Source: CAYFNF01 sp964344485 (GTDB taxonomy: Bacteria; Patescibacteriota; Patescibacteriia; UBA9570; XYC2-FULL-38-9). From it: a stretch of 64,000 nucleotides of DNA. The translations under genes and the position numbers were made by a program. The DNA is taken from the NCBI GenBank assembly GCA_964344485.1, contig CAYFNF010000003.1, positions 124,001 to 188,000 of the forward strand, in the 5' to 3' direction. Positions 54,396 through 62,067 of the stretch are shown piece by piece. Position 1 is the stretch's first letter. Each line of letters starts with the position of its first letter. The notes below the pieces were generated by a model, which saw only the letters and a program-made list of their open reading frames with translations, had not been told where the DNA came from and made no database searches.

Positions 54396-56840
54396 TTAGC
54401 TCTTATTCTTCAACTCTTTTTCATGCTGCGCAATCATCACCGAAGTCTTTACAACTGTGTCAGGATTCAATGAAATAGAATCAATTCCTTTGTCGACTAA
54501 GAACTCTGCGATCTCTGGAAAGTCTGATGGTGCTTGTCCACAGATCCCGATCTTCTTCCCTTCTTCATGAGCATAGCGAATCACTCGTTCAAGGATAATC
54601 GTAACCGCAAGATTCCGTTCGTCATACAGATGAGCAACTAATCCAGAGTCACGGTCCAACCCAAGCAGCAGTTGTGTCAGATCATTGGTCCCGATAGAGT
54701 ATCCATCAAATATCTTTAAGAACTCTTTTGCGAGAATCACATTCGCTGGTATCTCACACATCATGTAGATCTCTAATCCATTCTCTCCTTGTTTCAGTCC
54801 GTTCTCTGCCATGATCTGTACTACCTTCTTCCCTTCCTCTGGTGTACGACAGAACGGGATCATAGCCTTCATATTCGTGAGCCCCATCTCATTGCGTACT
54901 CGTTTAAACGCCTCGCACTCTAACGCAAACGCTTCTTTATACTTCTCGGAGTAGTACCGTGACGCACCACGCCATCCGATCATGGGGTTTTCCTCATGTG
55001 GCTCAAATTGCTTTCCTCCAATTAAGTTCGCGTACTCATTGGACTTGAAATCAGACATGCGCACGATCACATCATGCGGATAAAACGCTGCACAGATCTT
55101 TCCCACTCCTTCTGCGAGCTTCTCAACAAAGTATTCGGTCTTGTCTTTATACCCAGCGGTTAATTCCTCTATCTGTTCCTTTACTTCACTGTCTTCAAGC
55201 TCATTAAAACGCAGCAATGCTAATGGATGTATCTTGATATAGTCCAAAATGATCAGTTCTTCACGTGCGAGTCCTACTCCCTGATTCGGAATTTGCGCAA
55301 AGTCGAATACGCGCGACGGGTCCGCTACAATCATCATCATCTGTGTTTCGGGCAGTTCCATACCAGAGATGTCAGTTTCATCTATACGAAACGGTAATTC
55401 GCCTTCATAGATAAACCCTCTCTCACCTTCTGCACACGAGACCGTCACGGTATCACCAGAATGCAACGTGGTCGTAGCTTCTCCGGTGCCGACAATAGCC
55501 GGAATGCCGAGCTCACGAGAGACAATAGCAGCATGGGATGTTCTGCCTCCGGAGTTAGTTACAATCCCAGAGGCGATCTTCATAATCGGCTCCCAATCAG
55601 GGTCTGTTATTTCAGTCACAAGTATCTGTCCTTTTTGAAATCGGTGGATCTCAGACGCGTTTTTAATGACATTTACTTCACCAGTACCGATCTTTGCGCC
55701 AACTGCGACTCCTTCCAACAACACCTTGCCCTTCTCTTCTAATACATACTCTCTGATCACATTCTTGTCTGTTTGTGACTGCACGGTCTCTGGACGCGCT
55801 TGCACAATGTATAACTCTCCGGTCCCACCATCTTTGGCCCATTCAATATCCATGGCTTTTTCATAGTGCTCCTCAATCTGCATGGCCCAGTGTGCGAGTG
55901 TAAGAATCTCCTCATTTGTCAGAACGAACTGTTGTTGCTCTTCTTCTGGAACCTGCACTTCTTTGACCGCGCCTCCTAATGAGACCTCTGCTTCAGCTGC
56001 ATAGACCATCTTATACTGCTTGGACCCAAGTTTTTTCTCAATAATCGGAGAGTTGGTAAATGCGATCTTGCCCTGCTTCTCTACAGCGCCCTGCTTGAGC
56101 GCGGGCTTGAATACAATGAACTCATCTGGGTCAACCTTTCCTTGAACCACCATCTCGCCTAGCCCCCACGTAGCGTTGATCACCACCGCGTTCTCAAATC
56201 CAGACTCGGGGTCAATAGAGAACATCACTCCAGAGCATGCAGTGTCTGATCGCACCATCTTCTGGATACCAACCGAAAGTGCAATCGTAAAGTGATCAAA
56301 GTTCTTGTCTTCACGGTATGAGATCGCGCGGTTAGTAAACAGTGACGCAATACAGCGCCTAGTGGCTTCTAGTACTTCGTGTGCTCCTTGTACATGTAAA
56401 AAAGTCTCTTGCTGTCCAGCGAATGACGCGTCCGGCAAGTCCTCAGCAGTTGCAGAGGACCGAACCGCGACATCCACATACTCTTCTCCATCTTTTTTGC
56501 TCAGTTCAGCATACGCTTGCTCCACTGCCTGCTCTAACTCATTCGGAAAATCTGCCTTCAAAATCGTCTCGCGTACTTTATGCCCTCGTTCCGTCAGGTT
56601 CTTCATGTCTGTAGTGTCTAAATCCGAAAGAATCTCCTTAATAGTATCTCGAATACCGGCTTGATCAATAAAGAAATTATACGCGTGCGCGGTCAGAGCA
56701 AATCCATTTGGAACTCGAATCCCTTTTTCAGCCAAGTTTTGATACATTTCGCCGAGCGAAGCGTTCTTACCGCCGACATACGGCACGTCCTCGATGCTTA
56801 AGTCGTTGAACCAAAGTATATATTCTTGGTCTTTGCTCAT
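54396..56840 (-). CDS. ppsA: Phosphoenolpyruvate synthase
   Basis: An 814-aa PEP synthase converting pyruvate, ATP and water to PEP, AMP and phosphate. The N-terminal ATP-grasp domain (YVGGKNASLGEMYQNL, later ATAEDLPDASFAGQQET), the phosphohistidine loop GGRTSHAAIVSRELG (about 430-445), and the C-terminal TIM barrel (GTNDLTQLLLGLDRD, CGQAPSDFPEIAEF) are all present. I start at 56840 (MSKDQEY); the longer frame begins inside a terminator hairpin. It follows pyk, separated by that hairpin. Confidence 0.95.
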   Translation of the reverse strand: MSKDQEYILWFNDLSIEDVPYVGGKNASLGEMYQNLAEKGIRVPNGFALTAHAYNFFIDQAGIRDTIKEILSDLDTTDMKNLTERGHKVRETILKADFPNELEQAVEQAYAELSKKDGEEYVDVAVRSSATAEDLPDASFAGQQETFLHVQGAHEVLEATRRCIASLFTNRAISYREDKNFDHFTIALSVGIQKMVRSDTACSGVMFSIDPESGFENAVVINATWGLGEMVVQGKVDPDEFIVFKPALKQGAVEKQGKIAFTNSPIIEKKLGSKQYKMVYAAEAEVSLGGAVKEVQVPEEEQQQFVLTNEEILTLAHWAMQIEEHYEKAMDIEWAKDGGTGELYIVQARPETVQSQTDKNVIREYVLEEKGKVLLEGVAVGAKIGTGEVNVIKNASEIHRFQKGQILVTEITDPDWEPIMKIASGIVTNSGGRTSHAAIVSRELGIPAIVGTGEATTTLHSGDTVTVSCAEGERGFIYEGELPFRIDETDISGMELPETQMMMIVADPSRVFDFAQIPNQGVGLAREELIILDYIKIHPLALLRFNELEDSEVKEQIEELTAGYKDKTEYFVEKLAEGVGKICAAFYPHDVIVRMSDFKSNEYANLIGGKQFEPHEENPMIGWRGASRYYSEKYKEAFALECEAFKRVRNEMGLTNMKAMIPFCRTPEEGKKVVQIMAENGLKQGENGLEIYMMCEIPANVILAKEFLKIFDGYSIGTNDLTQLLLGLDRDSGLVAHLYDERNLAVTIILERVIRYAHEEGKKIGICGQAPSDFPEIAEFLVDKGIDSISLNPDTVVKTSVMIAQHEKELKNKS

Positions 56841-56856
56841 AGGGGTGTGTTTATAT

Positions 56857-56878
56857 GAAAAATGTGGCGGTTGCCACA
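56857..56878 (-). terminator. Intrinsic terminator between pyk and ppsA
   Basis: TGTGGC and GCCACA arms (56863-56868 with 56873-56878) with an AACC loop followed by TTTTTC, 17 nt before the ppsA start. It could end pyk transcripts or reduce ppsA expression. Confidence 0.75.
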
Positions 56879-56913
56879 TACTAGAGTATCATATTTCGAA
56901 CGATCTATAAACT

Positions 56914-58332
56914 TTAAATTTCGACTGCTTCTGCCAGTGCCAGGTCCCGTTTAATGAATCCGCTGACAGTAACAATATAATCGCCTTTTTTTGCCATCTT
57001 TGCTTTCACGATCTCTCGGCGGGCTTTTTGGATAAAGTCTTTTCGGTCTTTAGGTCTGTTGATTTTGATTCCTTTACACCCCCAGATAAGTGCGAGCTGT
57101 CGAAGCACTTGATCGTCATCCGTGAACACCACAATCTCTGCTTTTTGCGGCCGCAGTTGTGAAATCATGGTAGCGGTATGTCCGGTTCTACTGAGAATAG
57201 CGATTGCTTTTGCGCCGATAGCTTCAGCTAGATGCACAGTAGAGTGCGCGACTCCAATGGCTTTCGTTTTCTTGCGTCTGTCAAAGATATCATCAGAAAG
57301 ATCATCAAATGCAGACTGTTCGATCTTGCGTGCAATACTGGACATGGTGCGTACTGCTTGTACCGGGAACTTCCCAGTCGCGGATTCTGCGGAGAGCATG
57401 ATGGCATCGGTATGGTCGATAATTGCGTTTGCCACATCAGCTGCTTCAGCACGGGTCGGTCGAGGGTTTCTGGTCATAGACTCTAGCATCTGCGTTGCTA
57501 CAATTACTGGCTTTCCTTCGGTAAGTGCTTTTGCCACCATCTTTTTCTGCAGTAGTGGAATCTCTGCTGGACCGAGCTCTACACCTAAGTCACCGCGCGC
57601 TACCATAATACCGTCCACTGCTTTTAATATCTTATCATAGTTCTTCACTGCTTCCGCGCGTTCGATTTTTGCAATGATCTTAATTGGCCGTGACTTTGGA
57701 ATGAGCTTTCGCAGCTGCTTAATGTCTTTGTCGTCTTTGACAAAAGAGAGTGCAACGTAGTCCACTCCTTGCTTAATGCCAAACTTGAGATCTTTCTTGT
57801 CTTTTGCAGTAATCACATCTGCCTCAATAGTAACACCTGGAGCGTTCACTCCCTTATGGGAGTACACAGTCTCGCCTTGTACCACGCGGCAGAAGATCTT
57901 TTTATCCGTAATCTTCTGAATCTTCAAATCAATAATACCGTCTTGGATATAGATGTGTCCGCCTGGCTTTACAAACTGATAGAGCTCTTCGTATTGGATT
58001 GGTATTGGAATACGACCTAGCTCCTCGTGCTGCTCAAACTCTTGTTGAGAGAGAAGGATAACGTAGTCTCCATTGCGGATTTCAATACCTTCGGGCGGTA
58101 CATCTCCAGTGCGAATACGTGGCCCTTGCAGGTCTTGAAGTAGTGCAATCGGTTCTTTCTCTTCTTTTGCTGCAGTACGTATGGTTTTTATTAGTTTGGC
58201 GTGGTCTTCATAGCTCCCATGAGAGAAATTCAAGCGCGCGACGTTCATTCCAGCCGAGATCATTTTGCGCAACTGTGTTTTCGAATCAGAGGATGGACCG
58301 ATGGTACAGACAATTTTTGTATTCTTCTTCAT
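56914..58332 (-). CDS. pyk: Pyruvate kinase
   Basis: A 472-aa pyruvate kinase, transferring phosphate from PEP to ADP. Start KIVCTIGPSS, catalytic MNVARLNFSHGS, IKIIAKIER, VARGDLGVEL, and the signature Thr/Met segment VATQMLESM are present, with the full C-terminal allosteric domain. The -10 TATAAT on the minus strand (58344-58339) ends 6 nt before the ATG, so the mRNA is likely leaderless. The promoter touches the stop of the GC-rich gene upstream. Confidence 0.96.
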   Translation of the reverse strand: MKKNTKIVCTIGPSSDSKTQLRKMISAGMNVARLNFSHGSYEDHAKLIKTIRTAAKEEKEPIALLQDLQGPRIRTGDVPPEGIEIRNGDYVILLSQQEFEQHEELGRIPIPIQYEELYQFVKPGGHIYIQDGIIDLKIQKITDKKIFCRVVQGETVYSHKGVNAPGVTIEADVITAKDKKDLKFGIKQGVDYVALSFVKDDKDIKQLRKLIPKSRPIKIIAKIERAEAVKNYDKILKAVDGIMVARGDLGVELGPAEIPLLQKKMVAKALTEGKPVIVATQMLESMTRNPRPTRAEAADVANAIIDHTDAIMLSAESATGKFPVQAVRTMSSIARKIEQSAFDDLSDDIFDRRKKTKAIGVAHSTVHLAEAIGAKAIAILSRTGHTATMISQLRPQKAEIVVFTDDDQVLRQLALIWGCKGIKINRPKDRKDFIQKARREIVKAKMAKKGDYIVTVSGFIKRDLALAEAVEI

Positions 58333-58344
58333 GTACGTATTATA

Positions 58345-58779
58345 TCATATTGAACAATAAAAAAAAGCTGCTGTTGCAGGTACTGACCAGGCTGCGGCTA
58401 CGCGGGTGAGTGCGAGTCTGTCACGTCGCAGAACTCGTTCCGGTACCTCCAGGGCAGTGAGCTGCCCCGCGGTGTAGCGCTGCCAGATGATGAGCTGATC
58501 CAGGTGCGTTCCCGGGATGCTGCTGAGCGCAGCGTTGGTGCGGCGCACAGCCGTGAGCACGGTCATGGGAGGTGCACCGTTGGCAGATGCCTCGGTTCCG
58601 CTGGCCACGTAGATGCGGCCCTCTCCACGTACCTCGTCCAGCTCCTCGCTGGTGAAGCCCCCGCCCAGTGAATCGGGCTTGAAGACCTGGAGGCTCCCGA
58701 TCTCCACCACCAGCCTGAGCGCGGTCTCGCTGGCGTACAGCACGTGCGTCGGCGTTCCAGAAGTTGTGTTGCAGTTCAT
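58345..58779 (-). CDS. GC-rich orphan gene, 144-aa hypothetical
   Basis: A 144-aa frame from the ATG at 58779, which has AAGGACAG about 15 nt upstream; the longer frame from 58830 is unlikely. Contents include TALRLVVEIGSLQVFKPDSL and a mixed alpha/beta pattern, without a signal peptide. No known family. The last 9 codons run through a hairpin with a T8-run (CTGC/GCAG) that looks like a terminator, so the true C-terminus may be lost. Its own promoter is TTGCAT-17-TATACC (58862-58834). GC content is far above the surrounding genes. Confidence 0.55.
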   Translation of the reverse strand: MNCNTTSGTPTHVLYASETALRLVVEIGSLQVFKPDSLGGGFTSEELDEVRGEGRIYVASGTEASANGAPPMTVLTAVRRTNAALSSIPGTHLDQLIIWQRYTAGQLTALEVPERVLRRDRLALTRVAAAWSVPATAAFFYCSI

Positions 58780-58833
58780 ACGTTCGCTCCAGCACTGTCC
58801 TTTCAATGCAGCTATGGGTGTTCCCACCAACAG

Positions 58834-58862
58834 GGTATACCATAGCAGGAATAAATATGCAA
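58834..58862 (-). promoter_or_regulatory. Promoter of the GC-rich 144-aa gene
   Basis: -35 TTGCAT (58862-58857), 17-nt spacer, -10 TATACC (58839-58834) on the minus strand. A GGTG/CACC mini-hairpin lies in the leader. Confidence 0.55.
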
Positions 58863-58908
58863 ACCACTCTCATACGTCACACTATATAAGACATGATATG
58901 AAAACTGC

Positions 58909-58937
58909 TTGACTGTAACACCAAAACTACCTATTAT
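58909..58937 (+). promoter_or_regulatory. Promoter of the GC-rich 110-aa gene
   Basis: -35 TTGACT (58909-58914), 17-nt spacer, -10 TATTAT (58932-58937), followed by a leader of about 45 nt. Confidence 0.65.
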
Positions 58938-58989
58938 CAGGGACGGAATAGTCTTTGTCGCCGTATGAACCTGTTGGAATGGAGGTGTT

Positions 58990-59322
58990 TTGAGCGCCGC
59001 AGCCCACGACCGAGACTTCCCGCGTACGCGAGGTGAACCCGTCGAGACCGATGACGATGTCCGTGTCGCACTGCAACGACTCGAAGCCATCCCCGCACTG
59101 GAAGGTGCAGTGGCAACGATCGTGGCCTGGTGCTTCGTGGCCTTCGCGGTCAAGGAAGGATGGTGGCACGCCATCCTGATCTTCACCCTCGTGGGATGCG
59201 TGATCGCGTCTCTGGCGTGTATCGTCCACCGGGCCGACCTGAACCGGAAGTACATCCGGTCGTTCCTGTTCTTCTTCCTGGTCTGGCCACTGGTGATGAC
59301 GGTCAAGGTCAAGAGCTTCTGA
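58990..59322 (+). CDS. GC-rich orphan: 110-aa small membrane protein
   Basis: A 110-aa protein with a TTG start and GGAGGT 4 nt before it. A charged N-terminus (residues 1-35) precedes TM helices at about 38-55, 60-82 and 90-107, ending WPLVMTVKVKSF. The end aligns with the end of the gene at 59456-59806 (WPMMVTAAKIHF). 59101-59160 is 37 of 60 G+C by hand count. No family known. A weak T-run follows the stop. Confidence 0.6.
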   Translation: MSAAAHDRDFPRTRGEPVETDDDVRVALQRLEAIPALEGAVATIVAWCFVAFAVKEGWWHAILIFTLVGCVIASLACIVHRADLNRKYIRSFLFFFLVWPLVMTVKVKSF

Positions 59323-59392
59323 TCACGGTACGCGGTTTTTTTATACTATTGCATTTTTTCGCGTTAATCGCGTTTATTTCTATAAACAGCAC

Positions 59393-59420
59393 TTGATTTT
59401 TTCATTTCTCTCTGTATACT
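59393..59420 (+). promoter_or_regulatory. Promoter of the GC-rich 116-aa gene
   Basis: -35 TTGATT (59393-59398), 16-nt spacer, -10 TATACT (59415-59420). Confidence 0.6.
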
Positions 59421-59455
59421 AGGGGCGCACCTTTTTACTGCGAGGGGAGATAGGA

Positions 59456-59806
59456 GTGCACCCAGAGGAGCGGGAAGCCGCTCAGGCCCAATTCAGCATC
59501 GAATCATCGCGACAGCATGCCATCATGGCGATCGCGGTGCTGGGAAGCATCGCCTTTCACGGCGTCTTCCTGCCGGTTGTCTGGATCTTCTTCGGAATGT
59601 TCATTGCAGTTGGAGCAGACATCGCCCTGTGCATTCTGGCCGCCCTGGTGTGCCAGAACTGCGTCAAGGTCGTCCGCATACCTCGTCATGCGGGCATACT
59701 GCTCACGCTGTCGTACTTCCCGGAGTTCCTGGTCTGGGCTGCAATGTGGCCGATGATGGTCACTGCTGCGAAGATCCACTTCAGTCGAATGTCACCTCCC
59801 CCTTGA
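59456..59806 (+). CDS. GC-rich orphan: 116-aa small membrane protein, relative of the 110-aa gene
   Basis: A 116-aa protein with a GTG start after GAGGGGAGATAGGA. Hydrophilic N-terminus (1-20), TM helices near 22-40, 43-65 and 80-103, a Cys pair (LVCQNC) in the loop, and the end FLVWAAMWPMMVTAAKIHF. The pattern FLVW..WP.MVT..K..F is shared with the gene at 58990, so the two look like paralogues. Terminator 30 nt after the stop. No known family. Confidence 0.6.
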   Translation: MHPEEREAAQAQFSIESSRQHAIMAIAVLGSIAFHGVFLPVVWIFFGMFIAVGADIALCILAALVCQNCVKVVRIPRHAGILLTLSYFPEFLVWAAMWPMMVTAAKIHFSRMSPPP

Positions 59807-59837
59807 GGCGACACGCAGCAACTTTTTCTACAACAAC

Positions 59838-59860
59838 GCCCGGTATAACACCGGGCTTTT
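59838..59860. terminator. Bidirectional intrinsic terminator
   Basis: A perfect 7-bp GC-rich stem (59838-59844 with 59850-59856) with a short T-run. It ends the plus-strand 116-aa gene and the minus-strand efp operon. Confidence 0.85.
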
Positions 59861-59887
59861 ATAGTTGTGTTTTACTGCTATTCAGCG

Positions 59888-60451
59888 TTACGCTGTCGCA
59901 CGTTCTACATACTCTCCAGTCTCTGTATTTATACGTACTTTATCGCCTTTATTAATGAAGAGCGGAACGGAGAGTTCGTAGTCTGTCTCTACTTTTACCT
60001 TTTTTGTGACGTTTGATGCTGAGTCTCCTTTAATGCCTGGAGGTGATTGCACCACTTCCAGAACTACTTTTGGAGGAAGAGAGATGCTCACTGGCTTCTC
60101 TTCATAGTACATCACGTCTACATCTTCGCCTTCTTTCACGAAGTTCACGTTGTCGCCTACTGCATCGTTATCAAGAGTGAACTGTTCATACGTTTCATTA
60201 TCCATGAACGTTAAGCCGTCCTCGTCCTTGTATTGATAGTTAGCTTTCTTGTTCTGTAGATGCGCTGGTTCAATAGAGTCACTCTGCTGGAATGTATTGT
60301 CCAATACTTGTCCGGAGATCAGATTCTTCATCTTTACACGCAACACTGCAGCGCTTCGTGCTTGCTTTGAGTGCTCAGCTTTGACTACTTGGTACGGTGC
60401 TCCCTCATACGAAATAACCTTCCCTACTTTAATGTCGGATATTGATAGCAT
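59888..60451 (-). CDS. efp: Elongation factor P
   Basis: A 187-aa translation factor that relieves ribosome stalling at proline runs. Three domains with SDIKVGKVISYEGAPYQVV, then KNLISGQVLDNTF and GDKVRINTETGEYVERA at the end. The tip residue of the loop (SKQARSAAVL) is Arg, as in Arg-type EF-P, not Lys. It follows rpsR by 10 nt in the efp/rpsR/ssb/rpsF operon. Confidence 0.95.
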   Translation of the reverse strand: MLSISDIKVGKVISYEGAPYQVVKAEHSKQARSAAVLRVKMKNLISGQVLDNTFQQSDSIEPAHLQNKKANYQYKDEDGLTFMDNETYEQFTLDNDAVGDNVNFVKEGEDVDVMYYEEKPVSISLPPKVVLEVVQSPPGIKGDSASNVTKKVKVETDYELSVPLFINKGDKVRINTETGEYVERATA

Positions 60452-60461
60452 ATCTCTTGAA

Positions 60462-60701
60462 TTACTTCTGTTCGTTTGTATACGGAATCAGTGCCATGTA
60501 TCGTGCTCGCTTTACTGATTTTGCGAGTTGACGTTGGTGCTTAGCACATGCTCCCATTCTCTTTCTTGGAAGGATCTTCTGATAGTTCGATGTGAACTTC
60601 TGAAGAACATTGATATTCTTGTAGTCGATCTCTGGAATGTTATTTACGCAGAAAAAGCAGAAGCGTTCTTGTTTTTGGTCTCGTTTTTTATGTGGTCTCA
60701 T
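60462..60701 (-). CDS. rpsR: 30S ribosomal protein S18
   Basis: A 79-aa S18. The core IDYKNINVLQKFTSNYQKILPRK and RMGACAKHQRQLAKSVKRAR is typical; the N-terminus has the CFFCVNN pair of Cys, a zinc-binding form of S18. Usual length. It follows ssb by 12 nt. Confidence 0.96.
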   Translation of the reverse strand: MRPHKKRDQKQERFCFFCVNNIPEIDYKNINVLQKFTSNYQKILPRKRMGACAKHQRQLAKSVKRARYMALIPYTNEQK

Positions 60702-60713
60702 AGTCTGTCTTGA

Positions 60714-61166
60714 TTAAAAAGGAATATCTTCTACTGAGATGGTCTCTTCATCGCTTGCTGGTTCTGGTGGTGGGGGTGTCTGTCCGTCATCCTGCTCTTT
60801 TGCTGGTGCATCTGAAGCAGCTGCTGGAGCAGCATCTCCCTTGCTTCCTAGCATGATCATATTATCAGCCACAATCTCAGTACGGTATCGCTTAGTGCCA
60901 GATTGGTCGTCCCATGATCTGGTCTGCAGATGTCCTTCAAGATAAATTTGACGCCCCTTCTTTAGGTACTGCGCGCAGATCTCAGCAAGTCGTCTCCAGG
61001 CAACGATATTATGAAACTCAGTTTTTGATTGCATCTCTCCGCTCTTGTCTTTCCATTGTCGGTTGGTGGCAAGTGAGAATGTGGTGACTGTTTGACCAGA
61101 AGGAATGGTTCGTGATTCTGGATCTCGGGTGAGTCTCCCGATGATCATTACTTTGTTTAAATCCAT
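60714..61166 (-). CDS. ssb: Single-stranded DNA-binding protein
   Basis: A 150-aa SSB with an OB-fold (residues 1-105, MDLNKVMIIGRLTRDPE, later YLEGHLQTRSWDDQSG), a Pro/Ala/Gln-rich linker and the conserved acidic tip ISVEDIPF. I start it at 61166; the longer frame would overlap the rpsF stop and is out of family. It is in the usual rpsF-ssb-rpsR order. Confidence 0.95.
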   Translation of the reverse strand: MDLNKVMIIGRLTRDPESRTIPSGQTVTTFSLATNRQWKDKSGEMQSKTEFHNIVAWRRLAEICAQYLKKGRQIYLEGHLQTRSWDDQSGTKRYRTEIVADNMIMLGSKGDAAPAAASDAPAKEQDDGQTPPPPEPASDEETISVEDIPF

Positions 61167-61176
61167 ACGTGTGTAA

Positions 61177-61842
61177 TTAAATGTCAAAGTCGTTACTTAG
61201 TAGTTTGTCGATCTCATCATCCAGATCCTCAATAGATCGAGTCTCTTTTGGTTTCTCCTCTGTTGCTGTGTCTTTCACTGGCACAGCTTTCTTTACCTTC
61301 TTCTCTGGTGCGCTCTTGGTGGTAGTGGTTGCAGTTGCAACGGTCTTTGCGGCCGGCTTCTTTGTTGCTGCTTTCTTCTCCTCTTCTTCCGCACGTTGTT
61401 CTTCTTGCGCTTTCATATATCGCTCTTGTTTACGTGCATCGATCTTCTTTTGAATGCGCTCTTCCTCTGCGAGTTCTTCAGCTGTCTTCTCCCGCTTCTT
61501 GATAATGAGAAAGCGAGTCACCTTCTTATGAATACGAAGCTTCTCTTGCAATAGAGCAAGTTGTGACTTCAAGAGATTAAACTCTGCCACGAAGTAGACA
61601 CCACTACGTGAACCTTCTACCGTGTATGCGAGTGTACGGCTTCCAAGTGATTCGTCGAGTGTGATCTCTCCGTTAAAAGAAGTAATTGCGGATTTCACTT
61701 CTTCAAATACTGGCTCAGCTTGATCAGCGGTGAGCCCGCCCCCAACTAGCACCAATATTTCGTAGTGCTCCTTGAGCTCTTCTTTTTTCGGGAAGTCAAA
61801 AACCTCCCCCTGTTGCTCTTGCGCAACGTCTTGGTCTTGCAT
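61177..61842 (-). CDS. rpsF: 30S ribosomal protein S6 with long C-terminal extension
   Basis: A 221-aa S6. The core (residues 20-115, HYEILVLVGGGL, SRTLAYTVEGSRSGVYFVAEFN, KVTRFLII) is about 100 aa; it is followed by a Lys/Glu/Ala-rich helical tail of about 100 residues (EEERIQKKIDARKQER, later KKAVPVKDTA) that standard S6 lacks. First gene of the operon. Confidence 0.93.
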   Translation of the reverse strand: MQDQDVAQEQQGEVFDFPKKEELKEHYEILVLVGGGLTADQAEPVFEEVKSAITSFNGEITLDESLGSRTLAYTVEGSRSGVYFVAEFNLLKSQLALLQEKLRIHKKVTRFLIIKKREKTAEELAEEERIQKKIDARKQERYMKAQEEQRAEEEEKKAATKKPAAKTVATATTTTKSAPEKKVKKAVPVKDTATEEKPKETRSIEDLDDEIDKLLSNDFDI

Positions 61843-61859
61843 ATGTTGTTGAATTTACG

Positions 61860-61953
61860 ATACTGTTTCGCTCACCATCATCCATGGTTGATACCAGTGG
61901 GCGATGAGCATGGGCCGCTTATACCAAATCTTCTATTCGGCACGACAAGCGGG
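61860..61953 (-). promoter_or_regulatory. Structured leader of the rpsF operon, possible S6:S18-binding RNA
   Basis: In the 130-nt leader CCGCTT pairs with AAGCGG (61952-61947 with 61920-61915) around an inner CCGAAT/ATTTGG stem, and a GCTCA/TGAGC hairpin lies between 61909 and 61870. S6:S18 autoregulatory leaders in many bacteria have a hairpin with an unpaired CCG; an exact match is not shown. Confidence 0.35.
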
Positions 61954-61982
61954 AAACAATATGCTATTGATTAAGCCTCAGG

Positions 61983-62011
61983 AGATTACCATGTGAGGGG
62001 CGATGTGTCAA
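61983..62011 (-). promoter_or_regulatory. Promoter of the rpsF-ssb-rpsR-efp operon
   Basis: -35 TTGACA (62011-62006), 17-nt spacer, -10 TAATCT (61988-61983) on the minus strand. Unlike many neighbours, this operon has a long leader. Confidence 0.75.
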
Positions 62012-62031
62012 GAAATGACAGGCAGTGAAAA

Positions 62032-62055
62032 AAACGCTAATATTAGCGCTTTAAT
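62032..62055 (-). terminator. Intrinsic terminator of the beta-propeller gene
   Basis: A perfect palindromic stem GCGCTAATATTAGCG-like (about 62038-62052) with TTTTTTT on the minus strand, 15 nt after the stop of 62068. Confidence 0.82.
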
Positions 62056-62067
62056 TAAGTTTTTTCG

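Noticed and set aside
58965..59036. Upstream 23-codon frame overlapping the 110-aa gene
   Set aside because: It is only another phase reaching into the GC-rich gene, with no site for translation.
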